Notes: generated from the sequence alone by a model not told the origin. A stretch of DNA of 27,358 bases from Candidatus Sulfotelmatobacter sp. (GCA_030044775.1 JASICF010000040.1:1-27358); one strand, 5' to 3'. Counted from the first letter of the stretch, positions 1-7,548 are shown. Numbers and translations are program-made.

Positions 1-756
1 CCTGAACTGTCCGATATCGAACGAAAAATCATGCCGCGGACGCGGGCGATTGTGCTCATCAATCCGAATAATCCGACAGGTTCGTTGTGTTCGCGGGAAA
101 TGCTCGAGCGGATTGCGGAACTCGCGCGGCGGCACAACCTGGTCGTTTTCTCGGATGAGATTTACGACAAGCTGATTCTGGATGGTTCCCCTGAAACGCC
201 CAGTCCGCACATCGCATTCGCCGCCGTCGCACCCGATGTGCCGTGCATCACGTTCGGCGGCATGTCCAAAAATTATCTGGTCCCTGGGTGGCGCATCGGA
301 TGGGGCATTGCCTCGGGCGATGCCACGGTCATCAGACCCTACGTTGACGGCATTCATCGATTACTGCGGGCACGATTGTGCGCCAACCACCCAGAACAGT
401 ATGCGATCAAGGCTGCGCTGGAGGGACCGCAAGATCATCTGATTGAAGTGCGACGCAAGCTGCGCTCGCGCCGCGATCTCACGCAGAAGTGGTGCGAATC
501 GACTCCGCGCGTCAGATGCGTCAAACCTCGCGGGGCTTTTTATGCTTTCCCGCGCATCGACGTTCCCGAAAGCGACGAAGTTTTTGTGAAGGAACTCATT
601 CGCCAGAAACACGTTATGGTCGTGCACGGATCGGGCTTCGGACAGAAACCCGGAACACAGCATTTCAGGATTGTGTTTTTGCCGGATGAACAGACGCTGA
701 CGAAGGCGTATGCGGGAATTGCAGAGTTCATGCATGAGCGTTATGGCAACGGATGA
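1..756 (+). CDS. PLP-dependent class I/II aminotransferase, 5'-truncated by window edge
   Basis: The reading frame is open from base 1, so the start lies outside the window; the ATG at 31 is internal. The visible 251 or so residues cover the C-terminal two thirds of a fold-type I aminotransferase. Seen: the motif NPNNPTG that contacts the cofactor, the segment FSDEIYD with the Asp and Tyr that bind the PLP ring, and SKNYLVPGWRIGW, whose Lys forms the Schiff base with PLP. The C-terminal half has the usual substrate-carboxylate Arg region (FRIVFLP). This combination is typical of the aspartate/alanine aminotransferase (AspC/AlaA-like) family, which moves an amino group between an amino acid and a 2-oxoacid in the cytosol. 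The exact substrate cannot be read from the sequence. The gene is followed by a toxin-antitoxin pair with its own promoter, so it is probably the last gene of its transcript. Confidence 0.93.
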   Translation, partial: PELSDIERKIMPRTRAIVLINPNNPTGSLCSREMLERIAELARRHNLVVFSDEIYDKLILDGSPETPSPHIAFAAVAPDVPCITFGGMSKNYLVPGWRIGWGIASGDATVIRPYVDGIHRLLRARLCANHPEQYAIKAALEGPQDHLIEVRRKLRSRRDLTQKWCESTPRVRCVKPRGAFYAFPRIDVPESDEVFVKELIRQKHVMVVHGSGFGQKPGTQHFRIVFLPDEQTLTKAYAGIAEFMHERYGNG

Positions 757-804
757 CGCAGCGGAGGGTGGCGGCGGAGGTGTGGAGCTAGATTTCGAGA
801 GCAA

Positions 805-839
805 TTAACCCGAGATATGACCATGGTATAATGACCATG
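805..839 (+). promoter_or_regulatory. Toxin-antitoxin promoter with operator-like repeats over the -10 box
   Basis: A perfect -10 box TATAAT lies at 827-832, with a weak -35 TTAACC at 805-810 (16-bp spacer). The -10 is flanked by two direct copies of ATGACCATG (817-825 and 831-839). CATGGT (822-827) and ACCATG (834-839) also form an inverted repeat. Antitoxins of the Phd/VapB class usually repress their own operon by binding such repeats, so this is the likely autoregulatory operator. The placement is seen in the sequence; the binding is inferred. Confidence 0.6.
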
Positions 840-853
840 ATCACTTAGCGAAA

Positions 854-1099
854 ATGAGAACCAAAACCATCCCTGCCGGCGCGTTCAAGGCTCGCTGCCT
901 CGCTATCATGGACGAGGTGCAGGCCAAGCGCCAGGCCGTCGTTATCACTAAGCGCGGCAAGCCGGTGGCAAAGCTCGTGCCCGTCGAAAAAGAGAAAGAT
1001 GACATCTTCGGTTTCCTCGAAGGCAAGGGCAAAATCGAAATCAAGGGCGACATCGTTTCTCCCGCCTTTACTCCCGAAGAGTGGGGCGATCTTTACTGA
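854..1099 (+). CDS. Phd/YefM-type antitoxin
   Basis: This 81-aa protein has the Phd/YefM layout. The N-terminal DNA-binding and dimerisation part includes the family hallmark VVITKRGKPVAKLVP at residues 34-48. The short charged C-terminal tail (about residues 50-81, with EEWGDLY at the end) is expected to wrap around and block the toxin. The ATG at 854 has only a weak ribosome-binding site. The stop codon lies 19 nt inside the following toxin gene, the usual translational coupling of such pairs. In known systems the antitoxin neutralises the toxin and represses the operon, and the repeats over the upstream -10 box fit this role. Confidence 0.9.
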   Translation: MRTKTIPAGAFKARCLAIMDEVQAKRQAVVITKRGKPVAKLVPVEKEKDDIFGFLEGKGKIEIKGDIVSPAFTPEEWGDLY

Positions 1100-1488
1100 T
1101 CCTGCTCGATACACACGTGGCGATCTGGCTTGCCCAGGATTATCAGCGCATATCAGCATTGGCCCAATCAAAGATCGAGATTGCGCGCCGGAGGGTCCGG
1201 GGCCTTGCAATTTCCGACGTCACTCTACTTGAGATCGCGCAACTTGCGCGCCACAGACGCATCAACTTGATTCCAAACGCAGAAACAGTCCTGTCCGAAA
1301 TCGAACGCCGATTTGTAGTGCTGCCCATTACCGCTAACATTGCCCTGCAGGCGTTCCAACTTCCTCCAAGCTACCCCAAAGATCCGGTTGACCGAATCAT
1401 TGGGGCAACCGCATTGATCCAAGATATTCCCTTGCTCACTTCGGACCGCGAAATCCGCAAATCCGCGCCCTTTCCGACGATCTGGTGA
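1081..1488 (+). CDS. vapC: VapC-type PIN-domain toxin (ribonuclease)
   Basis: This 135-aa single PIN domain starts at a GTG inside the antitoxin gene (19-nt overlap). The acidic residues that bind Mg2+ are all in place: Asp10 in LLDTHVAIW, Glu51 in the second helix, Asp101/Asp104 in DPVDRIIGATA, and Asp122 in LLTSDREI. An intact active site argues that the toxin is functional. PIN toxins cut specific tRNAs, rRNA or mRNAs and stop growth when the antitoxin is lost; the RNA target here is unknown. The closest visible type is the PIN subgroup paired with Phd-like antitoxins. The gene is followed by about 100 bases with no obvious terminator. Confidence 0.92.
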   Translation: MGRSLLILLDTHVAIWLAQDYQRISALAQSKIEIARRRVRGLAISDVTLLEIAQLARHRRINLIPNAETVLSEIERRFVVLPITANIALQAFQLPPSYPKDPVDRIIGATALIQDIPLLTSDREIRKSAPFPTIW

Positions 1489-1586
1489 GGGGTACGTCAC
1501 TTCGACCGCTAGCCTTCCTCTTTCCCCACGAATCTGCTTAAATCGAATCCACACAACACTGCGGGCATGCCGGTGTTTGCTTAATC

Positions 1587-2345
1587 GTGGTCGATATTCA
1601 CTCGCACATTCTTCCGGAAGTGGATGACGGTTCGAAATCATGGGAGATTTCCGTGGCCATGTGCCGGATGGCAGCAAACGACGGCATTTCGCACCAGGTC
1701 GCCACGCCCCACGCCAACGACCGCTATCACTATGATCGCGTTTATTTGCAGGGCCTGGTCGAGCATCTGCAATCGCTGATTGGTGTTGCTCCTATGCTCG
1801 CCCTGGGCTGCGACTTTCATCTTTCTTACGATAATCTGCAGGACGTGCTGGCCAACCCGGCCCGCTATGCAATCGGAAACACACATTACATGCTTGTCGA
1901 ACTGAGCAACTACAGTGTTCCGCCGCAAATTTCGGAGTGCATGGCGCAATTGGGCGATTGCGGAATTACACCGATTCTTACCCATCCCGAGCGCAATCCG
2001 ATTCTGCGCGAGAATCTGCAGCGCGTGTTGGAATGGGCCGAACAAGGGTGCGTGATTCAGTTGACAGGATCGGCGCTATCCGGATTTTGGGGAGAACGCG
2101 CGCGCCGCGCTGCACTCTGGCTGCTGGAGCACGATGCCGTCCATGTGCTCGCGACCGATGCTCACGAAACCCAAAAGCGAATTCCCGTCCTCTCGACCGC
2201 TCGGGAAGCCGCAGCCAAGCTTTGCGGAGAAGATGTGGCCGAAGCGCTGGTGGAGGCAAATCCGCGAGCGATAATTGACGATCTGAAATTGCCTTATTTT
2301 CCCCGACCGGTGATTGACAGGGATTACCGGAAAAGCAGCAACTAG
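1587..2345 (+). CDS. CpsB/YwqE-type PHP-domain protein-tyrosine phosphatase
   Basis: The 252-aa protein begins with the metal-binding signature MVDIHSHILPEVDDGS (His5, His7, Asp13/14) of PHP-fold manganese-dependent tyrosine phosphatases. Further metal or catalytic positions are His42 (ATPHAND), His133 (LTHPERN) and Asp191/His193 (LATDAHE). Family members (CpsB, YwqE) dephosphorylate bacterial tyrosine kinases that control capsule and exopolysaccharide chain export. The GTG at 1587 is chosen because the conserved motif begins immediately after it. No BY-kinase or Wzx/Wzy gene lies in the window, so its polysaccharide partner must be elsewhere. It ends convergently with the ABC permease gene, with about 75 bp between them. 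Confidence 0.9.
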   Translation: MVDIHSHILPEVDDGSKSWEISVAMCRMAANDGISHQVATPHANDRYHYDRVYLQGLVEHLQSLIGVAPMLALGCDFHLSYDNLQDVLANPARYAIGNTHYMLVELSNYSVPPQISECMAQLGDCGITPILTHPERNPILRENLQRVLEWAEQGCVIQLTGSALSGFWGERARRAALWLLEHDAVHVLATDAHETQKRIPVLSTAREAAAKLCGEDVAEALVEANPRAIIDDLKLPYFPRPVIDRDYRKSSN

Positions 2346-2419
2346 ACCGCTCCTTTTCGCTTAGCCGAAAGCCACGGTCTTGATCGATTCATTCCAATCG
2401 AATTCAATTGGCTCGGTAC

Positions 2420-3526
2420 CTATTCGTAGGCCAGCGCTTCGATGGGATCTTTCGCCGCCGCTTTATACGCCGGGTACAGCGCTCCACCGGCGGCGCCAAT
2501 CAAGGCGGTCAGCATGGCAAACGCGATCCATTCTCCGCTGACCACAACCTGCACCAGCGGGAAACGCTGCCGGATGGCCCAACTGGCTGCCAGACTCACC
2601 AGAATTCCGGCCACGATGCCAACCAGCGTCAGCAAGCCGGTCTCGCGCAGAATCGCATTCACAATGTAGAGCTTCGACGCGCCCATTGCCTTCAGGATGC
2701 CGATTTCGCGAGTTCGCTCCATCACCGCGGCATACATGGATTGGAAGATCACCAGAAATCCGATGATCATGCTAACCCCGATCACCACACCGATGAACGG
2801 CCGGAAGCCCGGCAAATGGCTGGGAGTCATCATGCTCAAATAGTCGTGGACAGAAAGCACGGAATACTTCTCCATGCCCGTCTGTTCCCGGACTTCCTTT
2901 ACCACGGCATCGGCGTTCGCCGGATTATCCAGCTTCACATAGAAGATGGAAGCTTTGTCTTTCGCGCCGATCAAATCCTGCAGCGTAGTAATCGGCAGGA
3001 ATTTCCGCGCTCCTCGGCCGCTGGCAACGATGCCGGCAACACGAAACGTATGATTCAGCGTCTCGGTCGGATCGCCTACCTTCAAGTGCTTCTGCCGGGC
3101 TACATAGTCGTCGATCAAAATATCGTTTGGGGTCTTGAACGGCCCGCCCTCCAGATATTGGAACGGCCCTCCCAAGGCTTCAAAGCTCTGAAGATCGATA
3201 CCGTCGATCACTTCGATCGAGCCTGCGGTGGAAATCTGCCAGATGACGGGACTCACGACAGTGACGTGAGGCAAGCGCCGCAAGATATCGGCCACCTTCG
3301 TTGAAACGGGAGCGCCGCTGATACCAGCCAGAAAGGACGACCCCGGCGGCTGCACAATCACGTCAGCGCCGATGCCGGCAGTCCGCGCTTTGTCGTCATT
3401 GAGGATTCCGTAGCAGAGGCCCGCAATCAGCAGGATGAGCGCAACCTCCAGGGCGATGGCAATTATGCTGATTGCCGAGCGGACGGGCCGACGCACCAGG
3501 TTGGCAAATATCATTTTGTTGATCAT
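2420..3526 (-). CDS. MacB/FtsX-type ABC transporter permease
   Basis: This is a 368-aa FtsX-fold permease. One N-terminal transmembrane helix (around VRSAISIIAIALEVALILLI) is followed by a large extracytoplasmic MacB-like domain. Three C-terminal helices include the cytoplasmic loop ERTREIGILKAMGAS, the diagnostic coupling motif of FtsX/MacB/LolC permeases. The start is set at ATG 3526 because GAAG precedes it at good distance. An upstream in-frame GTG at 3553 would add nine residues but lies inside a strong hairpin. Such permeases work with a LolD-like ATPase in lipoprotein release, drug efflux or mechanotransmission. No ATPase gene is adjacent: the upstream neighbour on the same strand is a lipoprotein and the downstream neighbour is convergent. 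The ATPase must be encoded elsewhere. Confidence 0.9.
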   Translation of the reverse strand: MINKMIFANLVRRPVRSAISIIAIALEVALILLIAGLCYGILNDDKARTAGIGADVIVQPPGSSFLAGISGAPVSTKVADILRRLPHVTVVSPVIWQISTAGSIEVIDGIDLQSFEALGGPFQYLEGGPFKTPNDILIDDYVARQKHLKVGDPTETLNHTFRVAGIVASGRGARKFLPITTLQDLIGAKDKASIFYVKLDNPANADAVVKEVREQTGMEKYSVLSVHDYLSMMTPSHLPGFRPFIGVVIGVSMIIGFLVIFQSMYAAVMERTREIGILKAMGASKLYIVNAILRETGLLTLVGIVAGILVSLAASWAIRQRFPLVQVVVSGEWIAFAMLTALIGAAGGALYPAYKAAAKDPIEALAYE

Positions 3527-3542
3527 ATTCTTCGAAATATGT

Positions 3543-3561
3543 GCAGCCCCCACGGGGCTGC
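3543..3561 (-). other. Perfect 8-bp hairpin between lipoprotein and permease genes
   Basis: GCAGCCCC (3543-3550) and GGGGCTGC (3554-3561) form a perfect 8-bp stem with a 3-nt loop. On the transcribed minus strand the hairpin follows the lipoprotein stop codon by 25 nt and ends 16 nt before the permease ATG at 3526. No U-tract follows, so it is not a standard terminator. It may set mRNA stability or dampen translation of the permease. Confidence 0.6.
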
Positions 3562-3586
3562 CCGGTTATGGCGAACGAGGCAGTTT

Positions 3587-4525
3587 CTATTGTTTGCTTT
3601 CCGCCTCCGAAGCGGGCTCGATCGAAACTTGCGAAGACGCTTTGCCGAGATGCACCACCTCCGCACCCGGAGGTTGCTGCAGAGCGAACTGATCGTCGCG
3701 AAGGGGCTTGTTCATCTCCATCTTCAATATATTCAGCGTAATGTTGTATTCCTCGACCGGGCGAACGATCTCAATTCGCGAGGGGAAAATGACGTGGTCA
3801 TATTCCTTGTAGTTCGCGTAGTGGGCATCGGTAAGCAGATTGCCTCTGTCATCATAGATGTATTGCTCGTGCGGCAACAGGTCGATGCGGCTGAAAACCA
3901 CTTTGCGCGACAGGACACCCTGGTTCTCACCCTTCATGCGAATGACAATAATCTCGTAATCCTCCTGCATCACACGATGGCCTTTGGAGTCGTGAAAAAT
4001 CTGGACACCATTTTCCAGAACCGGAATTTCGCCATCCGTGATGGGCCGAATCAGCAACGCGTCGTAAATATCCTGCGGCCGGATGTTCTCCATCGGATGG
4101 TCAGGATTCCGTGTCTGTATCTGGTTGCTCCCGATAACAAACCGGTTCTTGGGAGGGATCCAGAGCTTGAATTCGTTCCCGTCGCTGACCATGTCAAACG
4201 CAGTGGTTCGTACGATCGGCAGCAGACCGATAAAGTGCAGCATCGCCGGCTTTCGCGCCAGCACATAGCCACGAATCTCTTTGTAATCGGTGACTTGTCC
4301 CTTCTTGGCGCCACCCACCGATGTGTCAATGTCGACTGTGGCCTGCAAGGACTGGATCTTCTCCGCCTGCTGATTGATGATGTCAACCAGTTGCGCTTGA
4401 GTGGCCTGGCGTAGCGTCCCTTTGAAATAGCTTTCGTCGACCCGATGGGTGTGAAAGAGGCAGCCCGTCAACGGCAGAATCGTAATTAATAAGAACAGAC
4501 TACAAACTGGCGCGAAACGTCTCAT
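3587..4525 (-). CDS. Outer-membrane-type lipoprotein, possible LolA/LolB-like fold
   Basis: This 312-aa protein has a clear lipoprotein signal peptide. Two Arg follow Met1, then a hydrophobic stretch and the lipobox LTGC with the lipidated Cys at residue 22. The mature part alternates short beta-strand-like segments (VLARKPAMLHFIGLL, FKLWIPPKNRFVIG, HVIFPSRIEIVRP), as in the LolA/LolB/DUF4292 beta-barrel-like proteins that bind lipoprotein acyl chains. The fold assignment is a judgement from this pattern, without a search. The C-terminal 35 residues are acidic and low complexity. It is probably co-transcribed with the downstream FtsX-type permease, 60 nt away. Together they could form part of a lipid or lipoprotein export route; this is inferred from context only. 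Confidence 0.75.
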   Translation of the reverse strand: MRRFAPVCSLFLLITILPLTGCLFHTHRVDESYFKGTLRQATQAQLVDIINQQAEKIQSLQATVDIDTSVGGAKKGQVTDYKEIRGYVLARKPAMLHFIGLLPIVRTTAFDMVSDGNEFKLWIPPKNRFVIGSNQIQTRNPDHPMENIRPQDIYDALLIRPITDGEIPVLENGVQIFHDSKGHRVMQEDYEIIVIRMKGENQGVLSRKVVFSRIDLLPHEQYIYDDRGNLLTDAHYANYKEYDHVIFPSRIEIVRPVEEYNITLNILKMEMNKPLRDDQFALQQPPGAEVVHLGKASSQVSIEPASEAESKQ

Positions 4526-4716
4526 TCAGTTATTTGAGTATAGCGCGTCGGGGAGGGTTCAAAAGTCTCGGTGCCCTCCCTAGGGCACGATATGAGTCGA
4601 CCTACATAAGCTACCGGGATGCCCTGGCAGTCGTGTATTTCGCCAGAGCTTCTGCCAATTCTGCTTACCAAAGTCAGGTTCCAGCGCATTCCGGGATCAT
4701 CTAAACTGATGGGACT
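4526..4716. promoter_or_regulatory. Divergent lipoprotein/mltG intergenic region with hairpin
   Basis: For the minus-strand lipoprotein gene, TATACT reads on the minus strand at 4542-4537, only 11 nt before the ATG, so the transcript may be nearly leaderless. GTGCCCT (4571-4577) and AGGGCAC (4582-4588) form a perfect 7-bp inverted repeat with a 4-nt gap, close to where a -35 or operator would sit. No convincing promoter for mltG was identified; its GTG start at 4717 is preceded by a GGGA. Confidence 0.4.
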
Positions 4717-5709
4717 GTGCGCACGTTTTTCGGATTCGTTCTGGTTGCGGCGCTGGCATTTGCTGGCTGGCTGGCGTGGGCTGTGCTTACCCCGGTTCAA
4801 CCGCAAGCCCAAACATTTGTGATGTTGCATCCAGGATATTCGACCCGGCGGATTGCCACCGAACTGAAATCCTCTGGAGTGATTCGCAGCGAGCAGGCCT
4901 TCGTTCTGTGGCGCTATATCAGTCATCGGCGATCGCTGAAAGCCGGCGAATATCTTTTCGAGCAACCCGCGAATATCATCGATGTGCAAAAACGTCTGCG
5001 GCGCGGCGATGTTTATTTCCATATTGTCGTTGTTCCGGAAGGCTTCACGATGTTCGACATCGCTCATGCGATAGAAGCCGGAGGGCTCGGCCCGGCGCAG
5101 GACTTTCTGAAGGTTGCGCAAACCGATACGACGCTCATTTCCGATATCGCGCCGAACGCGACTTCTCTCGAAGGTTTCCTGTTTCCGGATACGTATCAGT
5201 TCAGCCGCATGATGACGATGGAGGAAATGGCGGCGGCGATGGTCAAACGGTTCCGCGCCGTGATGCAGCAAATCGGATTGGCTTCCACGCCGGCCGAGCC
5301 TCTCGAGCTCACGGTTACCATGGCTTCGATCATCGAGAAAGAAACATCAGTTCAGGACGAGCGGCCGCTTGTTGCCAGCGTCTACTACAACCGTCTGGAA
5401 AAAAAAATCGCTCTGGATGCCGATCCGAGCGTGATCTATGCAGAACTTCTGGCCGGCAAATACACTGGCACCCTTCACCACGATGACATGCGCTTTGAGT
5501 CGCCATACAACACGTACACTCATGTGGGACTTCCGCCGGGGCCAATCGGCAATCCCGGAAGGAGCTCCCTCGAAGCCGCCATGCACCCCGCGCAAAGTGA
5601 CTATTATTATTTCGTAGCCGACGCTCAGGGGCACCATCGCTTCGCCCATACTCTGGAGGAGCACGACAAGAACGTTGCCGCCTATCGCCGCGCCATGAGA
5701 GGACAGTAG
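4717..5709 (+). CDS. mltG: Endolytic murein transglycosylase MltG (YceG-like)
   Basis: This 330-aa protein has an N-terminal transmembrane anchor (residues 4-24), a LysM-like subdomain (about 30-110) and a C-terminal YceG catalytic domain. The catalytic Glu is Glu207 in MASIIEKET, matching the essential Glu of E. coli MltG. The following conserved blocks VASVYYNRL, LDADPSVIYA, SPYNTYTHVGLPPGPIGNPG and the C-terminal YYYFVADAQGHHRFAHTLEEH are all present. MltG cuts nascent glycan strands at the inner membrane and so sets peptidoglycan chain length. The GTG start is chosen because it places the membrane segment at the very N-terminus. It ends 7 bp from the convergent ruvX stop. Confidence 0.96.
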   Translation: MRTFFGFVLVAALAFAGWLAWAVLTPVQPQAQTFVMLHPGYSTRRIATELKSSGVIRSEQAFVLWRYISHRRSLKAGEYLFEQPANIIDVQKRLRRGDVYFHIVVVPEGFTMFDIAHAIEAGGLGPAQDFLKVAQTDTTLISDIAPNATSLEGFLFPDTYQFSRMMTMEEMAAAMVKRFRAVMQQIGLASTPAEPLELTVTMASIIEKETSVQDERPLVASVYYNRLEKKIALDADPSVIYAELLAGKYTGTLHHDDMRFESPYNTYTHVGLPPGPIGNPGRSSLEAAMHPAQSDYYYFVADAQGHHRFAHTLEEHDKNVAAYRRAMRGQ

Positions 5710-5716
5710 TTTCCCA

Positions 5717-6199
5717 TCAGCGTCGTCCGTCCATAAAGCTCTGCAAAATCAAAACGGCGGCCATCCGGTCGACCGCTTTGGCGCGCTTCCCGATCGACAT
5801 TTCAGTTTCTCGAAGCAGCCGGTTCGCTTCCGCCGAAGTCAGCCGCTCGTCCCATAAGTGCACCGGCAAGCTGAATCTCTTGCGCAAATCGCTTGCGAAT
5901 GCCTGCATCTTTTCGGACTGCGTTCCTTCCGCGCCGCTCATGCGGAGAGGCAGCCCGACCACAATCTCACTAATCTCATATTTTCGGACTACCTGTTCCA
6001 GGGCCTGCAAATCCCACCGCTTGTTGCGGCGCTCGAGGGTTTCGAGACCCTGGGCGGTGATTCCTAACGGGTCCGAAACCGCAATCCCGATCCGGCGCGA
6101 CCCCACGTCGAGCCCCAGGAGCCTTGGGCTTGAAACAGATGACACGCTGTCTTTGATTTTGTTGTTATCCTTGTTCTGGTTGGGCTCTTGAGCGCTCAC
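5717..6199 (-). CDS. ruvX: Putative pre-16S rRNA nuclease / Holliday-junction resolvase-like RuvX (YqgF)
   Basis: This 160-aa protein has an RNase H-like fold. The catalytic Asp is Asp31 in GLDVGSRRIGIAVSD. Other conserved blocks are VVGLPLRMSG, the second acidic motif LWDERLTSAEA, and the C-terminal VDRMAAVLILQSF with the third Asp. YqgF/RuvX family members process the 5' end of 16S rRNA and resemble RuvC-type resolvases. The N-terminus carries about 25 extra residues rich in Asn, Lys, Asp and Ser before the domain. A later start is possible but no in-frame Met lies between Met1 and the domain. The gene is convergent with mltG and transcribed away from carD. Confidence 0.94.
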   Translation of the reverse strand: MSAQEPNQNKDNNKIKDSVSSVSSPRLLGLDVGSRRIGIAVSDPLGITAQGLETLERRNKRWDLQALEQVVRKYEISEIVVGLPLRMSGAEGTQSEKMQAFASDLRKRFSLPVHLWDERLTSAEANRLLRETEMSIGKRAKAVDRMAAVLILQSFMDGRR

Positions 6200-6281
6200 A
6201 TGGCGATTATAGTTATCGTTTCCAATTCCCGCTGTCGCCGCAGACGTGGATAAGCTTTTCGTTTAGAACAGCTTACAAAGA

Positions 6282-6309
6282 GGCCGGATATTGCTGGTTC
6301 CATCCGGCC
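6282..6309 (+). other. 8-bp inverted repeat upstream of carD
   Basis: GGCCGGAT (6282-6289) and ATCCGGCC (6302-6309) are perfect inverted complements with a 12-nt loop. They lie 103 nt before the carD start and 83 nt before the divergent ruvX start. There is no T-tract on either strand, so a terminator is unlikely. It may be an operator or a leader hairpin. A weak -10-like TCTAAT at 6353-6358 could serve carD. Confidence 0.4.
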
Positions 6310-6411
6310 AAACCCGGCCCGGCTTCTTGCTTTTCGCCCTATTTGGGAATAGTCTAATGGTAGTAGTGGCTGTGCTTCTCCCCACTAGCCGTTTCCTTCC
6401 CGGGTGTACTT

Positions 6412-6948
6412 ATGAGCGGTGCAGACCTGAATTTCCACATCGGCGACAAAGTCGTCTATCCCAACCACGGGGTCGCCGTAATCGAGCAGATCAGCAGCCG
6501 TTCGATTGGCGCATCGGTTGAAAAGTTCTATTTGCTCAATATCAAGTCCAGCAGCCTGAAGGTGATGGTGCCCTGCAGCAATGTGGGGAGCGTGGGCATT
6601 CGCCGGGTAGTGCGGAACGGCGAGGTACAGAAAATCCTCGATTTTCTGTCGGTCTCCGACCACTTGAGCACATCCGACTGGAAGGACCGCTTCAAAGAGA
6701 ATTCCGACCGCATGCGCACTGGTTCGCTAATCGAGGTTGCCGGAGTACTCAAGAGTCTGATCGCTCTTCATCAGTCCAAGCCGCTTTCCTTCCGGGAAAA
6801 GAAGATGCTGGAGCGTGCCCGGTACTTGCTGGTCAGCGAGATTGCCATGTCGCGAAACTGCGAAGAAACCAAGATTGAAGAGATGCTCGCCCTAGCGCTC
6901 GCCAAGTGCAACCTCCGCCTGCCCGAAGTCTCCGAGTTCGAGGCCTAA
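6412..6948 (+). CDS. carD: CarD/CdnL-family RNA polymerase-binding transcription factor
   Basis: This 178-aa protein has an N-terminal Tudor-like RNA polymerase interaction domain beginning FHIGDKVVYPNHGVAVIEQI (residues 8-27), the hallmark of CarD/CdnL/TRCF RID domains. A helical C-terminal domain (about 75-175) contains DWKDRFKENSDRMRTGS, whose conserved Trp and Arg/Lys face the upstream edge of the transcription bubble in known CarD structures. CarD stabilises open complexes at many promoters, notably rRNA promoters. Its place just before greA, another RNA polymerase factor, makes a small transcription-factor neighbourhood, though each gene seems to have its own promoter. A short inverted repeat, TTCCC (6950-6954) and GGGAA (6960-6964), follows the stop. 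Confidence 0.95.
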   Translation: MSGADLNFHIGDKVVYPNHGVAVIEQISSRSIGASVEKFYLLNIKSSSLKVMVPCSNVGSVGIRRVVRNGEVQKILDFLSVSDHLSTSDWKDRFKENSDRMRTGSLIEVAGVLKSLIALHQSKPLSFREKKMLERARYLLVSEIAMSRNCEETKIEEMLALALAKCNLRLPEVSEFEA

Positions 6949-7018
6949 GTTCCCTGCTTGGGAAGGCTGCCGTCCTTTTGGCCCACTCTGCCTCCTAACG
7001 CCAAGACCGCCACGGGTT

Positions 7019-7024
7019 TATAAT
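7019..7024 (+). promoter_or_regulatory. -10 element for greA
   Basis: A consensus TATAAT sits 32 nt before the greA ATG. The -35 region (around 6995-7000) is poor, so promoter strength would rest on the -10 box or an activator such as CarD. That link is speculative. Confidence 0.5.
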
Positions 7025-7056
7025 CTCAAAAGTCTGGGCAAGCAGGCCTGTTTACA

Positions 7057-7548
7057 ATGACCGACCAACTTAGAAAGAAATTGCAGGAAGAAATTGACGC
7101 GCTTGAGCGCGAGCTGGTTTACGACCTTCCCAAGGAAATCAAGCGCGCCGCCGCTCTCGGCGATCTCAGCGAGAACGCCGAGTATCACATGGCGAAGCAG
7201 CGCCAGGAGTTCGTCAAGGCCCGTTTCCGCCAGCTAGGAAAGCGGCTCGCCGACTTGTCCCTGACCAACATGAACAACATCCCTAAGGACAAGGTTGGCC
7301 TGGGTTCTACGGTTAAGGTGTACGACAGCACCAAGAACGAGAAAGTGGAATACAAACTGGTCACCAGCGAAGAATCGGACGTCGCCAACGGCAAAATCTC
7401 GACAACGTCTCCCATCGGGCGGGCGCTTTTGAACAAGAAAGTCGGTGATGAAGCTACCGTCATCACCCCCAACGGGAAGCGGGAACTAGAGATCCTGAGC
7501 CTCACTACCATTCACGATGAGGCTGAAGCAGAAAGAGCAGGCGACTGA
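7057..7548 (+). CDS. greA: Transcription elongation factor GreA
   Basis: At 163 aa it has the usual GreA length. The N-terminal antiparallel coiled coil (residues 1-75) carries at its tip the diagnostic acidic motif GDLSENAEYHMAKQRQ (35-50). Its Asp and Glu reach into the RNA polymerase secondary channel to promote cleavage of backtracked RNA. The C-terminal FKBP-like domain includes SPIGRALLNKKVGDEATV (about 128-145). It rescues stalled elongation complexes. The stop codon overlaps the start of the next gene by one base (TGATG), so the phosphatidyltransferase is translationally coupled to it. Confidence 0.97.
   Translation: MTDQLRKKLQEEIDALERELVYDLPKEIKRAAALGDLSENAEYHMAKQRQEFVKARFRQLGKRLADLSLTNMNNIPKDKVGLGSTVKVYDSTKNEKVEYKLVTSEESDVANGKISTTSPIGRALLNKKVGDEATVITPNGKRELEILSLTTIHDEAEAERAGD

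Noticed and set aside
2355..2371. Hairpin TTTCG/CGAAA between the convergent phosphatase and permease genes
   Set aside because: A five-base AT-rich stem without a T-run on either side is not enough for a terminator call.
2408..3304. 298-codon open frame on the plus strand
   Set aside because: It lies fully antisense to the FtsX-type permease, whose motifs are clear. Its composition (many His, Gln, Arg) is typical of a shadow frame.
3539..4414. 291-codon open frame on the plus strand
   Set aside because: Antisense to the lipoprotein gene, which has a signal peptide and lipobox; shadow frame.
4522..5271. 249-codon open frame on the minus strand
   Set aside because: Antisense to mltG and its upstream region; no plausible protein features.
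6345..6395. tRNA-like stretch (GGGAATAGTCTAATGGTAG...)
   Set aside because: It resembles a D-arm, but there is no T-arm GGTTCGA-type sequence, no closing acceptor stem and no anticodon stem.
6950..6964. Terminator after carD (TTCCC/GGGAA)
   Set aside because: Only a 5-bp stem with no T-tract; too weak to call.
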